Source of the DNA: Plasmodium malariae
Lineage: Eukaryota; Apicomplexa; Aconoidasida; Haemosporida; Plasmodiidae
NCBI RefSeq assembly: GCF_900090045.1
Contig: NC_041788.1
Coordinates: forward strand, 2,158,501 to 2,222,500
Reading direction: 5' to 3'
DNA length: 64,000 nt
The notes beneath the pieces are model-generated. The model was not told where the DNA came from. It saw only the letters and a list, made by a program, of their open reading frames with translations, and made no database searches. The position numbers and the translations under genes are program-made. Below, piece after piece: positions 47,167 through 57,091 of this stretch (positions are counted from its first letter, which is position 1; each line of letters opens with the position of its first letter).

Positions 47167-48243
47167 ATGAGTAAAGATTTAATAAATGGATCTATTCTTC
47201 ACTGCTTAGAAACGGCAACATTAGGTATGCCACTAGAAGTATGGAAAACAAGAATGTGTATTTATAGAAATGAAAATACCGTTAAATCGTTTATAAATAT
47301 TTATAATAAAGGGTTAGGACAATTTTATGCGGGTTTTTATGCAAAACTAGTAGAGAGTGGTAGTAAGGGAGCTGTTTTGTTATTATCAAAGGAAAAGATA
47401 ATAAAATTTTGCAATGATTTAAATATTAATAAAACAACAAGTGGATTTATTGGTGGAGCTTGTGGTGGTATCTGTCAATCACTAGTTATGTCTCCTTGTA
47501 CCTTTTTTATAACAGCCAGTATTGATAAAAAAATAAACTATAAGGAAAAACTTTTATATATTTTTAAAAATACTGGCATTACTACTTTATATAAAGGTAA
47601 TACTGCTATGTGCTTAAGACAAGGCACAAACTGGGCCAGTAGACAAGGCATAACAGAATTTATTAGAAATGTGTTCATTCAGTGTAAGGATAAAACAGCG
47701 AAAAGAAATAATAGTAATAATGAAAATAATAATGATGCTAATAATATAAGTAATAGTGTAAACATTAGTTATAACAACAGCAATAATAATAGCAATAAAA
47801 ATGACAATAATAAGTATAATAATAATTATAATAATGGTGAACATAATAATTATGATAAAAATAAATGTAATAATAAAAATGCTATAATAAATAAAAGTGG
47901 GCATATTAACAAAGTACAAACTGAAATGGATGCAAGTAAAGTCCATTTAATGAATAAAAATAAAAACAGCTATTCTGATTTGAACACATCAGAAGAAATA
48001 ATTTGTGGTGTTCTTGGTGGAGCGCTATCGGTTTGGAATAATCCATTTGATGTAGTCAGAGTGTACATGCAGAATAATGCAAATAATAATATAAAGTTAA
48101 CATTTTCTCAATCGTTGATTAACATATATAAAGAAGGGGGTGTTTTGTATCTATATAAAGGAGTCATACCTCGTTGCTTCTTATGCATTTGGCAAACCTT
48201 ATTTATGGTCACTGGAGTTAAAATTTTAAATAAATATTTTTAA
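47167..48243 (+). CDS. mitochondrial carrier, citrate/oxoglutarate (Yhm2/COCP) type
   Basis: 358 residues, single exon. Mitochondrial carrier family signatures are visible: PLEVWKTR in repeat 1, a degenerate SPCTFFIT in repeat 2, and NPFDVVRV in repeat 3. The start LHCLETATLGMPLEVWKTR is close to the yeast Yhm2 citrate/oxoglutarate carrier, and the TCA-type substrate is inferred from that. GFIGGACGGICQS and GVLGGALSVWNNP are the glycine-rich odd-helix packing motifs. A poly-Asn insert of about 80 residues (roughly 178-260) sits in the matrix-side loop of the second repeat, making the protein longer than the usual 300. It acts in the inner membrane, exchanging carboxylates with the cytosol. 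Confidence 0.85.
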   Translation: MSKDLINGSILHCLETATLGMPLEVWKTRMCIYRNENTVKSFINIYNKGLGQFYAGFYAKLVESGSKGAVLLLSKEKIIKFCNDLNINKTTSGFIGGACGGICQSLVMSPCTFFITASIDKKINYKEKLLYIFKNTGITTLYKGNTAMCLRQGTNWASRQGITEFIRNVFIQCKDKTAKRNNSNNENNNDANNISNSVNISYNNSNNNSNKNDNNKYNNNYNNGEHNNYDKNKCNNKNAIINKSGHINKVQTEMDASKVHLMNKNKNSYSDLNTSEEIICGVLGGALSVWNNPFDVVRVYMQNNANNNIKLTFSQSLINIYKEGGVLYLYKGVIPRCFLCIWQTLFMVTGVKILNKYF

Positions 48244-48763
48244 TTATATTTTTTTCTACTATATCTTAAATAAATTAAAGGAGGAATTAAGTTAAATGCA
48301 CTCGTGAACATTTTTGCTTTTGCGCTAATATATATGTAGATGTTTATCATAACTCCTTGTTACTTCAAATATTGAGAAATTTTCATGTATACCTTTTTTT
48401 TTTTTTTTTTTTTTTAAAACATAAGTCTATAATATTTCACTCTTGTTGATTTTGATATTTGCGTTATTATTATTATTTTCGCAAGGGCATAAAAATTTGC
48501 GTATCTTTACAAAGAAAAGGATTACACTTTAAAATTGATGTAAAGGTATCTATAAACAGCTTATAAAACTTTTCACGTTCAAAAATGCTTGTGTGAAATA
48601 AAGAAAAAAATACACAAAAAAAAGATTACTTGCCCTTTTATATGCAATATATAAATGGACATATTTTTTCTTTAAATTAAAAGGGGTATATATATATGTA
48701 TATACTTCCCCCTTTTTAAATTATGCAGCTACTTAATTCCAACTTCACATCAATACGAAAATG
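48244..48763. other. spacer between convergent genes
   Basis: 3' flanks of the carrier and of L24. It contains a T run at 48391-48414 and no coding-like patch. Confidence 0.55.
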
Positions 48764-49456
48764 CTACGAAACTTCAACCCTACCGCTTTTATCACCTTCG
48801 TGATCTGTTTTAAAAAAATTCTTCATTTCGTAAAACCTTTTTCTTTTTATTTCATATGTAATTTTTTTTAAAAGATTGAAATTTTTGCGATCCTTTTCGG
48901 CATAAATGTCTTTTATGGGTGGACCAATTTTTTTTTTTTGCATGAACAATTCATAATTGTTTTGTTCTTTCAACATATTTTTATTAACCGGTTCAGGCAT
49001 TGCACAGCCGGAAATTTTAGATATTCTTACACACTCTCCATTCATCATATACCTTCTTTTAACTACTGTAGGCTTTTTATTTATTGGATCGAGTATAGAA
49101 ACATTTGTTATATGAATAGGCATTTCTTGTGTTATAATTGATCCTTTTTTGTCTATAACATTCCAAGCTGATTTTTTCATATTACATCCATCAACAATTA
49201 CTGTATTTTTTTTTGGGTTAATATTTAATATTATGCCTTCTTTATCTTTGTCTGGTCCATATAAGACTTTAACTAAATCACCTACTTCGATATTTAAATA
49301 TTTTGATAAATCTAATCTTTTCGGTTGATTTTGTTCTCGTAAGGGAAAAGGAATACTTAATTCCTTGCTCATTTCCAAAAAATCAAGTTTATAATATTTT
49401 CTTTTTCTTTTATCAAGTTTTTTGGCTTGAACGAAATATTTTACGTACCTCGACAT
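48764..49456 (-). CDS. organellar (50S-type) ribosomal protein L24
   Basis: 230 residues, ATG at 49456. A KOW domain is plain: EVGDLVKVLYGPDKDKEGII, then INPKKNTVIVDGCNMKK, followed by the L24-specific PIHITNVSILDP, which contacts rRNA at the tunnel exit. The start is Lys/Arg/Tyr-rich (MSRYVKYFVQAKKLDKRKRK) with no clear signal peptide. The fit to long mitochondrial L24 (a basic extension and a C-terminal tail beyond the KOW domain) favours the mitochondrial ribosome over the apicoplast, by inference. L24 starts assembly of the large subunit. The gene is divergent from GCH1, which begins 1.4 kb away. Confidence 0.85.
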   Translation of the reverse strand: MSRYVKYFVQAKKLDKRKRKYYKLDFLEMSKELSIPFPLREQNQPKRLDLSKYLNIEVGDLVKVLYGPDKDKEGIILNINPKKNTVIVDGCNMKKSAWNVIDKKGSIITQEMPIHITNVSILDPINKKPTVVKRRYMMNGECVRISKISGCAMPEPVNKNMLKEQNNYELFMQKKKIGPPIKDIYAEKDRKNFNLLKKITYEIKRKRFYEMKNFFKTDHEGDKSGRVEVS

Positions 49457-50016
49457 TTTTATTTTTTTGCTCTTTTTTAAATATTAAGGTTGTTATTATA
49501 CGTACAAGAGCATATATATATATCTATATATATATATATATATCACGTACGGATGTTTCCTTTGTTAGCTTAATGTCATTTGTTCCATTCGTTTGCTTCA
49601 TTTCATTAATTTATATCATTCACTTTTTTCATTTCAATTACTTCATATTATTTCATTTTATATGTTTCACATCATTTCATTCATTTTATATGTTTCACAT
49701 CATTTCATTCATTTTATTTGTTTCACATCATTTTATTTGTTTCATATCATTTCATTTTATATGTTTCACATCATTTCATTCATTTTATTTGTTTAATTCC
49801 ATTCCATTTCATTTTTTTTTCTTTTTTATTACATAATTTGTGCACTTTTAAATTATGCTTACGACTGCATATATGAGTATCCCATATTCATTATTATTTT
49901 CGTTTTAAAATTTGCGCATAAAAAAATTGTAACGTACATTTCTTAAGCTCCATTGTTCGCCAGCTATTTTTTACACGTACATGAATGCATGTACGTATGT
50001 GTAAACATATACATAC

Positions 50017-50062
<46 letters not shown>

Positions 50063-50102
50063 AATTACCAACGTAAATTTGTTTACTTTATGTGTTTATA
50101 TA

Positions 50103-50142
<40 letters not shown>

Positions 50143-50267
50143 AACGGCTGAACATTTATTTGTACGTACATAATTTATTCTATTATATTAGAAAACATAG
50201 TACGCGTGTGACTATGTTATCTATTTTATACTGTACATATTTTAGCCCCAAAAGTGGCAGTACTATT
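49457..50267. other. spacer upstream of L24
   Basis: A minisatellite of TTTCATTTTA-like units at 49590-49805 and (TA)n blocks at 50020-50060 and 50105-50140. No gene is supported. An ORF crossing 49303-49836 is antisense L24 plus repeat. Confidence 0.5.
49590..49805 (+). repeat. ATTTCATT minisatellite
   Basis: Degenerate tandem units built from atttcattcattttatttg and tttcacatcatttcatt, about 30 bases per higher-order unit. Confidence 0.75.
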
Positions 50268-50486
50268 TTACACATAAGGTAGGGAGAGTAAGAAAAAAAT
50301 ATATTGAAAATAAGGAGGGCTAGAAAAGGTAACGTTGGACGTATAGAGAAGCATAAGTCCGTAACTTATATAAATATATATACACACATATTTATGCGTA
50401 TGGCCTACATATAAGAAGGGCATGTAGCCCCTTTTGAATACTAAAAGTGGAACAAAGTAGCTATTTGAAAATTGCAATATATCCAT
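50268..50486 (-). CDS. candidate small hydrophobic protein, structure uncertain
   Basis: An ATG frame of 72 codons starting MDILQFSNSYFVPLLVF and KRGYMPFLY, with two G+C-richer, codon-like patches separated by a TATG-type stretch that looks like an intron. Splicing at TAT|GTAGGC to the acceptor TATATAAG would give a 40-residue form ending LRTYASLYVQRYLF, but that intron is only 44 bases. The unspliced frame ends in a hydrophobic FFLLSLPYV. It lies between L24 and GCH1 and could also be leader sequence of either. Spacer 50487-50875 is T runs, TATG repeats and the GCH1 leader. Confidence 0.35.
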   Translation of the reverse strand: MDILQFSNSYFVPLLVFKRGYMPFLYVGHTHKYVCIYIYISYGLMLLYTSNVTFSSPPYFQYIFFLLSLPYV

Positions 50487-50652
50487 TAACTATTTTATTT
50501 AAATTAAAATTTTAAAAAATAAACATTAGAGAATTTTTTTTTTTTTTTTTTTTTTAATAATTTCTAAACGTAAGAACATAGAATAATATATATTACTAAA
50601 TACGAATTCATAAGCATTTGTATAAGTATAGATGATTAAATATATAAATTGT

Positions 50653-50683
<31 letters not shown>

Positions 50684-50875
50684 GGTATAGTTACATGTGC
50701 CATATATATATGGATAGATGTTTCTATTCCTATTTTTCTTTTTTTATTAGGTATATAATTATAGATTTATACGTATCGATATATTCGCATACATTTATAC
50801 GCATATATGTATACATATATATATGTATATGTATGTACGATTCTCCCGTTTGAGAAAAACGAAAACGCCTGAAAT

Positions 50876-52225
50876 ATGGTGAGGCCCATTGTATTTAATG
50901 GCAGTGTAAAAATTGACGAAAGTGTCGACAAGTATGACATAAAAAGAGTTGGCGACAGTGACTCCTTATCAAATATAAAAGAAAAAGATATTATTAGAAA
51001 TGCTGAGGAGAGTGAAAGAAACATTTCAAATTTAAGCATAGAAACAATGAACAACGGTTTGATGAAAAGTGAAAAGAAGGTGGTACATCATCACCCACCT
51101 GTAGGAAGTAGAAGCAACAACAGTAATAATTATAATGATAATATTTATAATTGTAATTATAATAATAATGCTACCGATGAGAGTCGAGGCAAAAAGTACC
51201 GCTTAAGGCAGACAACTATTGATGTTACTCTCAACACAGGTAGTAACATCCTCTCCATTAGTAGCTCTGGGAATGTGAAAAGTGAGCATAGAAAAGATAA
51301 CAATGAAGGGAATTCTTTATTTTACTCTAATAAATGTAAAAAGGTGCACTACAGTGAAAATAGTAGTAACGACGTTAAGAAACAAAGAAAAAGTCGCTTG
51401 AACGAGGGATGCGAAGGGGAGAAGATGGAAGTACACGAAAAGGTAAATGAAGAAGATGAAGACGAACATGAAGACGAAGATGAAGACGAACATGAAGACG
51501 AACACGAAGAAGAAAAAGATAAAGATGAACATAAAGAAGAAGGAGGTATGCAAAATAACAAATGTAACGAATATTTTGATCGAGATAACAATGTGAGGGC
51601 AGGTAGCAACCCCGAAATAGTAAAAAAGCAAATTTCTGATATAAGTAATAATATTTACAATATATTACTTGCATCAAATATACCCAAAAACGATATTTTA
51701 AAAAGAACATACAGAAGATTTGCCAAAACATTTTTATTCTTAACTGAAGGTTACATAGCCGATATAGAAAAATTAATTGAAAAATCTATATATAAAAGAA
51801 AATATAAAAATAAATCCGTAATAAAAATAACAAGTATTCGTGTATACTCGTTATGTAAACATCATTTACTACCATTTGAAGGAAACTGTGATATTGAATA
51901 TGTACCAAATAAATATATTTTAGGATTATCCAAGTTTTCTAGAATAGTTGATGTTTTTTCTAGAAGACTACAGTTACAAGAAGATCTGACCAATGATATT
52001 TGCAGTGCTTTAAAGAAATATTTAAAACCTTTAAGTATTCATGTTACTATCGTAGCTAAACATATGTGTGTTAGTATGCGTGGAGTGAAGGAACATGATG
52101 CAAGGACCGTCACTCAAGCATATTATCAAAGTAAAAATAGCACTAATGTTAAAAATGTAAATATAAACAATTCTGCTAAAAAGGAGAGTAATGCTACCTG
52201 CGACGACATTACCAAGGAAAATTAA
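50876..52225 (+). CDS. GCH1: GTP cyclohydrolase I
   Basis: 449 residues, single exon. It converts GTP to 7,8-dihydroneopterin triphosphate, the first step of the folate pathway, the parasite's antifolate target pathway. The catalytic domain is C-terminal (about 255-425): SLCKHHLLPFEG carries the zinc ligands (Cys, His) and catalytic histidines, LGLSKFSRIVDVFSRRLQ is the conserved tunnel-forming helix, and AKHMCVSMRGV supplies the second zinc cysteine. Residues 1-245 are unrelated low complexity: Asn/Ser-rich, then an acidic block of Glu/Asp/His repeats (about 200-225). No targeting signal is seen;the enzyme is expected in the cytosol. I see one copy only; P. falciparum is known for GCH1 amplification. 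Confidence 0.95.
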   Translation: MVRPIVFNGSVKIDESVDKYDIKRVGDSDSLSNIKEKDIIRNAEESERNISNLSIETMNNGLMKSEKKVVHHHPPVGSRSNNSNNYNDNIYNCNYNNNATDESRGKKYRLRQTTIDVTLNTGSNILSISSSGNVKSEHRKDNNEGNSLFYSNKCKKVHYSENSSNDVKKQRKSRLNEGCEGEKMEVHEKVNEEDEDEHEDEDEDEHEDEHEEEKDKDEHKEEGGMQNNKCNEYFDRDNNVRAGSNPEIVKKQISDISNNIYNILLASNIPKNDILKRTYRRFAKTFLFLTEGYIADIEKLIEKSIYKRKYKNKSVIKITSIRVYSLCKHHLLPFEGNCDIEYVPNKYILGLSKFSRIVDVFSRRLQLQEDLTNDICSALKKYLKPLSIHVTIVAKHMCVSMRGVKEHDARTVTQAYYQSKNSTNVKNVNINNSAKKESNATCDDITKEN

Positions 52226-52731
52226 AAAGAATATGTATTAACATATAATTAACTTTTACCTCGTGCACATGCCCCTCATTATATATATATATATATATAT
52301 ATATACGTACGTATATATGTGTATGGAGAATTACCGGCAATCATAATTATAGCTAAAAAATTTTCCTCTTTGTTTAACGCGCGGATTTACAAATACGCAC
52401 AATATTTTTCATTATAAATTATTCCTTCATAAAAGTAAAGCCGCTTATCCTTTTCCTTGTCCCTTTTTTTTTTTTTTTTTGTTTTTATTTCTAATATATT
52501 TTTTTGTTAAAAATTAAATTTATTTGTCTCAGTAGAAAAAGGTAAAAAGAAAAACATATATGCATTCACATATACATATATATATATTTAAAACAACACG
52601 TCGTTTATTAAAAAAAAAAAGGAATTAAAAATGTGGAGTTAAAAAGTACATAAAATGTAATAACATAACATACATACATTTATATATAGGTTTATACACA
52701 TATATATACATATATATATGTATACCAAACT
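52226..52731. other. GCH1 3' flank
   Basis: (TA)n block at 52280-52312, a T run at 52467-52481 and CATA repeats at 52560-52600 and 52670-52720. No gene seen. Confidence 0.5.
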
Positions 52732-52986
52732 TCAAATTACATAAAAAAAAAAATGCACATACATATACGTACACACATAGGTTGACATGTATGTACAAAC
52801 AAAATTTTTATAGCGTGCTTTAAAAGTTATGGCTGAATTTTTAAAAAATTGTGTAAAATTAAAGTACAAATAGAAGAAGTCGTCTTTTAAGGACTGTGCA
52901 TAGAGTTCCTTGAAATCGTAGACATGTGCGTACTAAATGTTAACGACGTTCACATTGTTCGTAAATAGGCATTTATATTGCTTCAT
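52732..52986 (-). CDS. candidate small gene with an in-frame TAG
   Basis: On the minus strand an ATG at 52986 starts MKQYKCLFTNNVNVVNI, then TAG (52933-52935), and the same frame carries on for 66 codons: YAHVYDFKELYAQSLKDDFF, then YLYFNFTQFFKN and SAITFKARYKNF, before a TATG-type tail. Both sides of the TAG have coding-like composition. Options: the TAG ends a splice acceptor (AACATTTAG|TAC) and the true first exon lies upstream; read-through or a pseudogene; a sequence error; or the 21-base GTGAAC...TTTAG stretch being an implausibly short intron. I favour an unrecognised first exon. It follows the 191-residue gene on the same strand. No family recognised. Confidence 0.4.
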
Positions 52987-53266
52987 TTTGTTTTACTTTG
53001 TTTTATTTCGTTTTGTTTTGCTTATTTCACTTAATTTTTTGGCGCGTATTCAATGACAAAATTTGAGTTATTCCCTTGGTTTACTGAATTAAGTGCGTAA
53101 GTTTATTAAAGTACCATATTATGTTGTTTGGTTTTATATCAATTAACTTATATACCCAAGATCCTTTTATTGTTACTACTTCGATAATTAATGTTTCCCT
53201 TTTATCACTCTCCCCCCTTTTTTTTTTTTTCTTCCCCTTATGTCTCGTCCATCTATTTTCCCTTTG

Positions 53267-54758
53267 CTAATCATCTAAAGAAATGTGTGTCAAGTTGATG
53301 CAGTTTATATTCCCACATGCCATTGTAAAAGCTTTTTTTGGTTTTTTCTGTAACTCCTGAAAACTAGCTTCATCTGTAACGATTTGAAGATAAATATAAT
53401 GAAATGTAATGTGCAGTATAATATTCTCATATATGGTGAAGAGTATCCATACGCGCTCATGCATATATATATACACATGTACATATATACACATGTACAT
53501 ATATACACACATACATATATACACATATACATATATACACATATACATATATACACATATACATATATACATATATACATATATACATATATACACATAT
53601 ACATATATATATGCATATATATATGCATATATACATATGTGTACATTTTTTACGGAAAAATATGATACACTAAACTTGGTAGTGCTTGTATACACACAAT
53701 ATGCGCATAAATATATAAAAAAAGAGATAAACCTGCATAAAGAAATATAAGGACCCTGTTAACATAAGTAATCGTTTCGACATTGTCATTCCCCTTTTTA
53801 ACTGATATGATTGGAAAGTTATCATTTTTATTTTTATCTCCATACCAAAAAACGCATGCGTAATCATCTCCTAAAATTGGGTCGTCATTTTTTGTAATAC
53901 CACTGGCAATTTTACCTATAAAAAAAAAAAAAAAAAAAAAAAATGCACTTTGATTTTGTTACTATTGTGTGTGCTATTGCTCGTTCGTACGGAAAGCCCA
54001 CACAAGAACACCTACACGTATACATACGTATATGCATTCACGCAAACATATGGGTGCATGTGATGGAATGCCTGTGTATAAATGTACTTGTTTTCTCTCT
54101 TTGAACAATTATTTTTAAGTTAATTTTTGATTTTATTCTACATGCAATTATCATAAATATGAAGCTCTTATCAAATATAAGTCCATTATCAATATAAACT
54201 TCTCATGAATATTAAACTTTTGTCATTTTGTCTTTTTTAGTACATAGAATGTTTTGAAGTTGCTGTGAGTCTTTCCAGTATTCTTTGGCCCTTGGATGAA
54301 CATAATTTTCCCAAGCTCTGCATAAAAGTAGAATTTCATTTGTCGATCTTTTTTCTATTTCTTCTCCTACTTTTGATACTACTTGGGATACATTATTACT
54401 GCTGCTATTCTATATAGAAATTTTAAAACAGGAGATACGTACATAAATATATGCGTATGTATTTATATATATGTATATGTAGATGTATATGTATATGCAT
54501 TCTTTTTAAACATATGAGCATACTTGCGCACACCTGCACATACCTGTGCACATTTATAAGTACAAATTTATGTGTATAGATTGCGTTGTTTTATTTTATT
54601 CTATTTCGTTTTGCAATTTTTTTTTTTTTTAATGTTACATCATATGTTACGTTCGAGCTCTTTTTTTCATCTTTTTCGGGTGGTTTTTCACCATATATAA
54701 AACCTAAAATGAAATCGAAAGGGGATATTGAGCAATACTGACAGTTGAATATATCCAT
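53267..54758 (-). CDS. four-exon protein of 191 residues, unknown function
   Basis: Predicted exons: 54639-54758, 54244-54409, 53733-53915 and 53267-53373. Donors are GTAACA, GTACTA and GTTTAT; acceptors CTATATAG, TTTATAG and GTTACAG; every phase matches and the frame closes at TAG. The protein starts MDIFNCQYCSISPFDFILGF, then a charged, Lys/Asn/Ser linker, a helical block (EILLLCRAWENYVHPRAKEY), a compact middle (DDPILGDDYACVFWYGD and FPIISVKKG) and a C-terminus FTMACGNINCINLTHISLDD. The well-ordered sequence with little low complexity suggests a conserved folded protein. CxxC at residues 6-9 and two late cysteines are possible metal ligands. I do not recognise the family. Intron 3 (53374-53732) is mostly TATACATA repeats. 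Confidence 0.75.
53460..53640. repeat. TATACACATA microsatellite within an intron
   Basis: Alternating acatatatac/acacatatac units fill the third intron of the 191-residue gene. Every frame on both strands translates to I/Y/H/T/C repeats. Confidence 0.85.
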
Positions 54759-55220
54759 TTTATTTTATAACAAAGGGGGGAAGTATTTAAAAATTTACAA
54801 ATTTAAAAAAAATAAAAAAAAAAAAGAAGGAAAATATTCACGTTCAAAATGAGTGTACACTTTGTATACATACAGGTATATGCGTATATATACATGTATA
54901 TACATATATATATATGTATATGCAAACACATGCATATATATATATGCATATATGTACATGTAGCCATGTATGCAGCCGATTTGTCTATGCTTGCGTACAT
55001 GCTTTTTTTAAAAGGTAAATTTTAAAAGAATTAAAATTATTTTTTTATATAATAAATTAGAAAAAAAAAAAAAAAAAAAAAAAAAAGGTAAACGTTTTTT
55101 GCTTTTTTTTTTTTTTTTAAATAAATATATAAATATAAATATATATAAATATATATATATACATATATATCTTTCTTTTTTTTTTTATATTTTTAGTGGT
55201 ATTTTATTGCATACTTAACG
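54759..55220. other. shared upstream region of two divergent genes
   Basis: Spacer between the 191-residue gene (minus) and the 62-residue candidate (plus). It contains TATG repeats 54875-54960, an A run 55060-55086, a T run 55102-55118 and TAAATA repeats 55120-55165. Confidence 0.5.
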
Positions 55221-55630
55221 ATGTTTAACGGTTTATTGCTTAGACCTCTACTGAATATTAAATTATGCATTTCTATTTTGTTAAGAATGCGAAAATTAGC
55301 ACCGTTTCTTTTCATCCTTTAGAAAAAAACTGCTTAATTTTGATTGTCTTATAAGTCAGTTTTTGGCGCATACGTACAATTACGTACGCATATATGTATA
55401 CATACACCTATTGATTTACCATAATACGCATTTACGAATAATATGTATATACAAACATGTATGCACATACATGTACACATGTGTACAATGCAATATTTTT
55501 ATGAACACCCCCCCCATATTTGGAGTAAACGTTATAAGAGGAAAAACAAAAATTAGCGTTAAGGATGACCATAATAAAGAATAAAATTGAACAGTTCAGG
55601 GTATATGTATCAAACTGTATATCTCTTTAA
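55221..55630 (+). CDS. candidate 62-residue protein with a 14-base micro-exon
   Basis: Exon 1 is 55221-55303 (MFNGLLLRPLLNIKLCISIL, then LRMRKLA), donor GTTTCT. Exon 2 is 55360-55373, only 14 bases, encoding PFWRI with its neighbours, acceptor AAGTCAG, donor GTACAA. Exon 3 is 55539-55630 after TTATAAG, encoding EKQKLALRMTIIKNKIEQF and ending RVYVSNCISL, TAA. Phases agree at both joins. The Leu/Arg-rich, acid-poor start looks like a mitochondrial presequence or anchor. A perfect 7-bp inverted repeat sits just after the stop. No family recognised; the micro-exon is the weakest link. Confidence 0.45.
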
Positions 55631-55637
55631 TGCTTAA

Positions 55638-55660
55638 GGGGAAATTTGTTTAGTTTCCCC
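55638..55660 (+). terminator. hairpin just after the 62-residue gene
   Basis: ggggaaa (638-644) pairs perfectly with tttcccc (654-660) around a 9-base loop, beginning 8 bases after the stop codon. It is an unusual G/C-containing hairpin for this genome and may be a 3'UTR processing or stability element. A eukaryotic terminator role is not implied. Confidence 0.4.
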
Positions 55661-55984
55661 AGACATACACAAATATATATATACATAAACATGTACATAT
55701 GTAAACATGTACATATATATACATTCACATTCTTACGTATCATACGAATTTTAAAATTTTGCTTTACAATTCGACAAGGAACATATTGCACATTAACAGA
55801 CAAGTGTACAGAAATAAAAACAATTCAACTTATGATTTAATTAAATCCAAAAGGAGTCGTATAATATTATGTTAATTTATTTTATTTGGATAGTTATTAA
55901 AATTATTTACTTGGGTTTTGTTGTTCTTAATGTTAAACAAAGCTTGATAAGCCGTTCAAAAATGGGAGAATAAAACATAGAAAA

Positions 55985-56225
55985 ATAAAACATAATAAAG
56001 CATAATAAAGCATAATAAAGCATAATAAAGCATAATAAAGCATAATAAAGCAAAATAAAGCAAAATAAAGCAAAATAAAGCGAAATATAGCATAATAAAG
56101 CGAAATATAGCATAATAAAGCGAAATATAGCATAATAAAGCGAAATATAGCATAATAAAGCGAAATATAGCATAATAAAGCGAAATATAGCATAATAAAG
56201 CGAAATATAGCATAATAAAGCAAAG
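55985..56225 (-). repeat. 20-base minisatellite open in all three minus-strand frames
   Basis: About ten to twelve copies built from the 10-mers cataataaag, cgaaatatag and caaaataaag. Because 20 is not a multiple of three, all three minus-strand frames read the same cycling hydrophobic peptide (LYYAIF, RFIMLYFA...) without stops. Those long frames are therefore repeat artefacts, not evidence of a gene. Confidence 0.85.
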
Positions 56226-56332
56226 TAAAACACGACAAAATAAGAAAAAACAAAATAAACAAAATTGATATTTGTGGTTTGTATGAAAAGAATAAATTGC
56301 ATGGTGGGGGATGCAGGACCAAAATAAGTTTC

Positions 56333-56647
56333 TCTAAAAATAGTATTATTACACAATTAAACGAAGAGAACAAAGGATGTAATAAAATATAGTAAATAAT
56401 GGCTGTTACCTATCTCCTTTATATCTTGTATTTTGAACGCATGTATTAAAATTGATAAAGACCAAAAGGAATGTTTTTCCATTATATGAATTGTTTTAAA
56501 ATAGTAAGTTGGCACTGTTATTTCTTCAAAATTTGCATGTACTATTGTGATTAAGAAACCTAAAAATAGTTTAATATTATTTAGAGAGGATTCTTTTATA
56601 TTCTCACTTGATATAGTAAAACAGTTAAGCCCCACATAAATACGCAT
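56333..56647 (-). CDS. candidate spliced gene, 3' end unresolved
   Basis: Exon A is 56410-56647, 79 codons, coding-like: MRIYVGLNCFTISSENIKES, then KLFLGFLITIVHANFEEI, YYFKTIHIMEKHSFWSLSIL and HAFKIQDIKEI, with a GTAACA donor. The next acceptor CTATTTTTAG at 56334 joins in phase, giving EKLILVLHPPPCNLFFSYK. After that the frame runs into the 20-base minisatellite, so either a further intron (donor perhaps GTTTAT) hides it, or the gene ends in the repeat. Helical, Leu/Ile/Lys-rich segments with the pattern IKEIEKLILVL hint at a helical-repeat protein, such as those of apicomplexan organelles; this is speculative. Confidence 0.45.
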
Positions 56648-57091
56648 GTATCAGTGTGATATACACACATAAGTATTAGCATAGTAATATAAACATTAAC
56701 GTAATGATTATTATACTCTTCTCTAACTCCTATTTCATTTTTAAATTAGGAAAAAAAATGCTCTGCCTTTTTTGCAAATTGAAATATTGTTATTTTATTA
56801 TATAGGTCCACCCTGTCTTGACAATATTTAAAAAGGGGTTTTGTTCTGTTTTGGTCTGTTTTGTTTTGATCTGTTTCGTTTTGTTCTGTTTCGTTTTGTT
56901 CTGTTTCGTTTTGTTCTGTTTCGTTTTGTTCTGTTTCGTTTTATTTTTATTTTATCATTTTTTTTTTTTAATTTTTTTTTTCTTGTTCAATAGATATATT
57001 AGAACAATTCTTAAAAGAATATTGTGCTAGTATGAAAATATAACATGTATTATGGCACCAAATTTCATTTCCCTTCGTTATAGGTGAATGT
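56648..57091. other. spacer with a 15-base repeat
   Basis: Upstream flank of the gene at 56647. From 56845 to 56940 it holds tandem tttcgttttgttctg units. No coding patch. Confidence 0.5.

Noticed and set aside
53305..53750. ORFs of Tyr/Ile/Cys/Met repeats on both strands
   Set aside because: Translation of the TATACACATA microsatellite in an intron.
55907..56373. Three overlapping 85-149 codon minus-strand ORFs
   Set aside because: Produced by the 20-base minisatellite, which is stop-free in every frame.
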